Assembly (NCBI GenBank): GCA_028703175.1
Contig: JAQVNJ010000006.1
Span: 1-64,000, forward strand
Reading direction: 5' to 3'
DNA length: 64,000 nucleotides
Origin: JAAYCB01 sp012744395
Lineage (GTDB): Bacteria; Planctomycetota; Planctomycetia; Pirellulales; Thermoguttaceae
A program made the position numbers and the translations under genes. The notes beneath the pieces are model-generated. The model saw only the letters and a program-made list of their open reading frames with translations. It was not told where the DNA came from and did not search any database. Positions 61,853-64,000 of this stretch are shown in pieces. Positions within the stretch are counted from its first letter, which is position 1; each line of letters opens with the position of its first letter.

Positions 61853-61982
61853 GCGGCCCGCCTGGGCGCGCGCGGCCCGCCGACTACAATGCCAGCGGCG
61901 GCCGCCTGTCTTCTCGCGGCCGCGATGCTCGTCCGCTCCGCGCGCGGACTTGCTTGGGCCATGTTGACGAGGAGTCCTGACG

Positions 61983-63161
61983 ATGCGGAGCCGGGGATGG
62001 TCGAATCGCCGGGCGAGCCTGCCGGGAATGTTCCTCTTGCTGTCCGCCCTTGCGGCGGCCGCGCCTGGCGGCGAGGTCCGGCCGGCGCGGCTGACCGGCT
62101 GGGGCGGGGGCAAACCCGAGGAGATTGTCCCCCAGGCCGCCGAGGTCGGTTTCGACGAGATTATCGTCTGGAACCACGACCACCAGTACCTGAAGCGGCT
62201 GGTGGCGGCCGGCCGGGAGCACAAGATCGACATATATAGCTCGATCTGGCTGGGCGACCTGGCGGACTGGAAGCGGTGCCGCTTCGGCGTCGAGCCACCG
62301 TTGCAGGAGATGGATTCCGCCGAGCGAGCCGCCCTCGAGCGGATCAAGGCGGACAAGACCAAGGGAAAGTCGGGCTACCAATACGGCGGCGAACCGGTGC
62401 AGCGGATCGAGGTCCTCGAGGCGCCGCTGCTGTGTTTTCATAATCCCGCAGTCCGTTCCTTTTTCGAGGAGCAGATCCGCGACCTGCTCGGCGTGGCCGG
62501 CCTCCGCGGGATCGCGATGGACTATTTTGGCTATCAAAACTACCGCTGCTGCCGATGCCCCGAGTCCCTGGCCGCGCTGGAGGCCTGGCGCAAACAGCAC
62601 CCGGATCTGCCGCCCGGCGAGGCCCAGGATCGTTTCTCCCGGGAGACGCTCGTCGAGCTGGTCAACGCGCTGGCCCGATACGCTCGCACGGTCCGGGAGG
62701 ACGCACTGGTCGCCTGCCATGTCTACCCGGTCTTCTTGCCGGAGCCCCTCTACGGCAACCGCCTCGACGTGGACTTCTGCGGCCAGACGGCGGCCTGGTA
62801 CTTCGAGCCCTTCTGGAGCTGCGAGAAGATCCGCGCTTACGCGGGCGTTATCTGCGGCGAGGAAAAGAAGTATTTATCGCGGCCCGAGGGCGTGGCGATG
62901 ATCGGCGTCTACACGCGCCCGGCGCTCTATCCGGTCAAGTCGCCGGAGCGGCTGACCGCGGAGCTGCGGGCGATTTTCGACGGCGGCGGGGATCGAGTCC
63001 AGGTCTGCTCGCTGAACGACGTGCTCAACGACGCGGCGACGCGGGCGGTGTTTCAGCGGATGTTCCACGGGGATTCCGCCGGCACCGGCGCCTGGGGCGC
63101 GCCCGGGGGCGGGCGGACTGTCGAACCGGCCGCGCGCCCGGCGGACAACGCGGTTCCGTGA
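61983..63161 (+). CDS. Exported putative TIM-barrel glycoside-hydrolase-like protein
   Basis: 392 residues with AGGAG eight bases before the ATG and a signal peptide (about 13-30). The start LTGWGGGKPEEIVPQAAEVGFDEIIVWN and the later GIAMDYFGYQNYRC (possible acid Asp) and ACHVYPVFLPEPLYGNRLDV look like strands of a (beta/alpha)8 barrel as in GHL-type hydrolases. CCRCPESLAAL could bind a metal or be structural. No certain family. Its position after sugar-active genes supports a carbohydrate role. Confidence 0.5.
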   Translation: MRSRGWSNRRASLPGMFLLLSALAAAAPGGEVRPARLTGWGGGKPEEIVPQAAEVGFDEIIVWNHDHQYLKRLVAAGREHKIDIYSSIWLGDLADWKRCRFGVEPPLQEMDSAERAALERIKADKTKGKSGYQYGGEPVQRIEVLEAPLLCFHNPAVRSFFEEQIRDLLGVAGLRGIAMDYFGYQNYRCCRCPESLAALEAWRKQHPDLPPGEAQDRFSRETLVELVNALARYARTVREDALVACHVYPVFLPEPLYGNRLDVDFCGQTAAWYFEPFWSCEKIRAYAGVICGEEKKYLSRPEGVAMIGVYTRPALYPVKSPERLTAELRAIFDGGGDRVQVCSLNDVLNDAATRAVFQRMFHGDSAGTGAWGAPGGGRTVEPAARPADNAVP

Positions 63162-63224
63162 CGCGGCCGGCTCTTGCCTGCCGCGGCGGCGCCGTGTTGC
63201 CTTGCCCTCGTTGGGACTTTGCCC

Positions 63225-64000
63225 GTGCTCTTCCGTTTGACGAATCTCCGCATGCCGGTCGAGCGGCCCGAATCGGATCTGGCCGCGCTGATTGCCCGTT
63301 GTCTGAAAATCCGCCCGACCGACTTGGCGCGCTGGCGGATTCTCCGCAAGAGCCTCGACGCGCGGCATCGCGACCGTTTGGAGTTCGTCTATTCGGCGGT
63401 GGCCGAGCTGGCCGACCGGAGCGCGGCGAGGCGAATCGCCCTCCGCGGCGACGTCGCGCCGTACCAGCCGCAGCCGTTTCACGATCCGGCCCCCGGCGAT
63501 CGGCCGTTGCGGCACCGCCCGATCGTCGTCGGCTCCGGGCCCGCCGGATTGGCCGCCGGATACTACCTGGCCTTGAAGGGCTATCGCCCCTTGATTCTCG
63601 AGCGCGGCCGGTCGGTGAAGGAGCGCGTGCCCGCGATCCGCCTGTTCGATCGCGGTGGAGTCTTCCAGGCGGAGAACAATTATCTTTTCGGCGAGGGGGG
63701 GGCGGGCTGTTTCAGCGACGGCAAGCTCACCTGCCGGATCAGCGGGCCGGATGTCGACTGGGTCCTGGAGCGATTCGTCGAGTGCGGCGGTCGCCCCTCG
63801 CTGGTCTATGAGCAGCGGCCGCACCTGGGCAGCAACAAGCTGCCGCTCGTCTGCCGCAATTTCCGCCGCAAGATCGAGGCGATGGGGGGCGAGTACCGCT
63901 TCGGCTGCCGCCTGGAGGGGATCGACATCGGCGGCGACCGGGTCCGCGGAATCATGACCTCCGCCGGCTACATGGCGGCGTCGCAGGTCGTCCTGGCGAT
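63225..64000 (+). CDS. FAD-dependent oxidoreductase (COG2509 type), 3' end outside window
   Basis: About 258 residues present, open to the window end. Starts at a GTG (63225): the first residues MLFRLTNLRMPVERP match the usual beginning of this family better than the in-frame ATG at 63252. The N-terminal ~90 residues hold the basic RILRKSLDARHRDRLEFVY segment. The FAD Rossmann motif PIVVGSGPAGLAAGYYLA is near residue 102, then LERG and FGEGGAGCFSDGKL. Full members are ~500 residues. Substrate unknown. Confidence 0.8.
   Translation, partial: MLFRLTNLRMPVERPESDLAALIARCLKIRPTDLARWRILRKSLDARHRDRLEFVYSAVAELADRSAARRIALRGDVAPYQPQPFHDPAPGDRPLRHRPIVVGSGPAGLAAGYYLALKGYRPLILERGRSVKERVPAIRLFDRGGVFQAENNYLFGEGGAGCFSDGKLTCRISGPDVDWVLERFVECGGRPSLVYEQRPHLGSNKLPLVCRNFRRKIEAMGGEYRFGCRLEGIDIGGDRVRGIMTSAGYMAASQVVLA

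Overview
The window reads as a high-GC chromosomal segment of an anaerobic or oxygen-limited member of the Planctomycetota, probably Pirellulales-like. This is inferred from gene content and style: a nucleotidyltransferase-GHMP kinase fusion, a neutral-ceramidase-domain protein, secreted repeat and sugar-active proteins, a sulfatase-maturase-type radical SAM enzyme with a SEC-C tail, and many signal-peptide hypotheticals. Superoxide reductase, a trimeric [FeFe]-hydrogenase and two radical SAM enzymes point to life with little oxygen. No 16S rRNA is present, so the affiliation is inference.

Layout. 1-8.3 kb: a lipoprotein with a (PADK)n tail cut by the window edge, superoxide reductase, a large PAS sensor kinase, then a tightly overlapping run of a beta-propeller/di-heme cytochrome, a SPASM radical SAM enzyme and pyrF. 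8.4-13.8 kb: an exported MsrB lipoprotein and the hydrogenase operon hydB-hydA-hydC. 13.8-17 kb: a disturbed locus where a 201-bp direct repeat flanks an AT-richer Tat-exported Gfo/Idh/MocA oxidoreductase, next to a PAS-GGDEF protein and a zinc-ribbon membrane protein. 17.3-27 kb: nagA, the nucleotidyltransferase-kinase fusion, a TPR protein, an Old Yellow Enzyme/GltD-type fusion, a disordered protein and an RlmM-like methyltransferase. 27-34 kb: a 12-repeat secreted protein, birA and a paralogous pair of envelope proteins. 34-40 kb: a TetR regulator divergent from a ybhGFSR-type efflux operon, with a perfect 16-bp palindrome between them. 40-47 kb: a Tat amidohydrolase, a foreign-looking hemW, a small decayed HEPN/nucleotidyltransferase island, lepA, tRNA-Ser(GGA) and rho. 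48-57 kb: a thioredoxin/YHS protein, a HEAT/TPR protein, a secretin-N-like protein and the operon pstS-pstC-pstA-pstB1-pstB2-phoU, then HU. 57.5-64 kb: a GH106/fucose-isomerase-like chimera, a ceramidase-domain protein, a TIM-barrel-like secreted protein and a FAD oxidoreductase cut by the edge.

How the parts work together. Hydrogenase (H2 and NAD(P)H exchange with ferredoxin) and superoxide reductase fit fermentative energy metabolism. NagA, the sugar-1-phosphate kinase fusion, the GH106-like protein and the maturase fit polysaccharide and amino-sugar use. The pst operon handles phosphate uptake. The observations most worth a second look are the two consecutive PstB proteins, whose complementary motif losses predict an asymmetric ATPase heterodimer; the 201-bp duplication around the oxidoreductase insert; the in-frame GH106/isomerase chimera; the HEPN/nucleotidyltransferase remnants; and the coupling of a SPASM radical SAM gene to a propeller-cytochrome gene.
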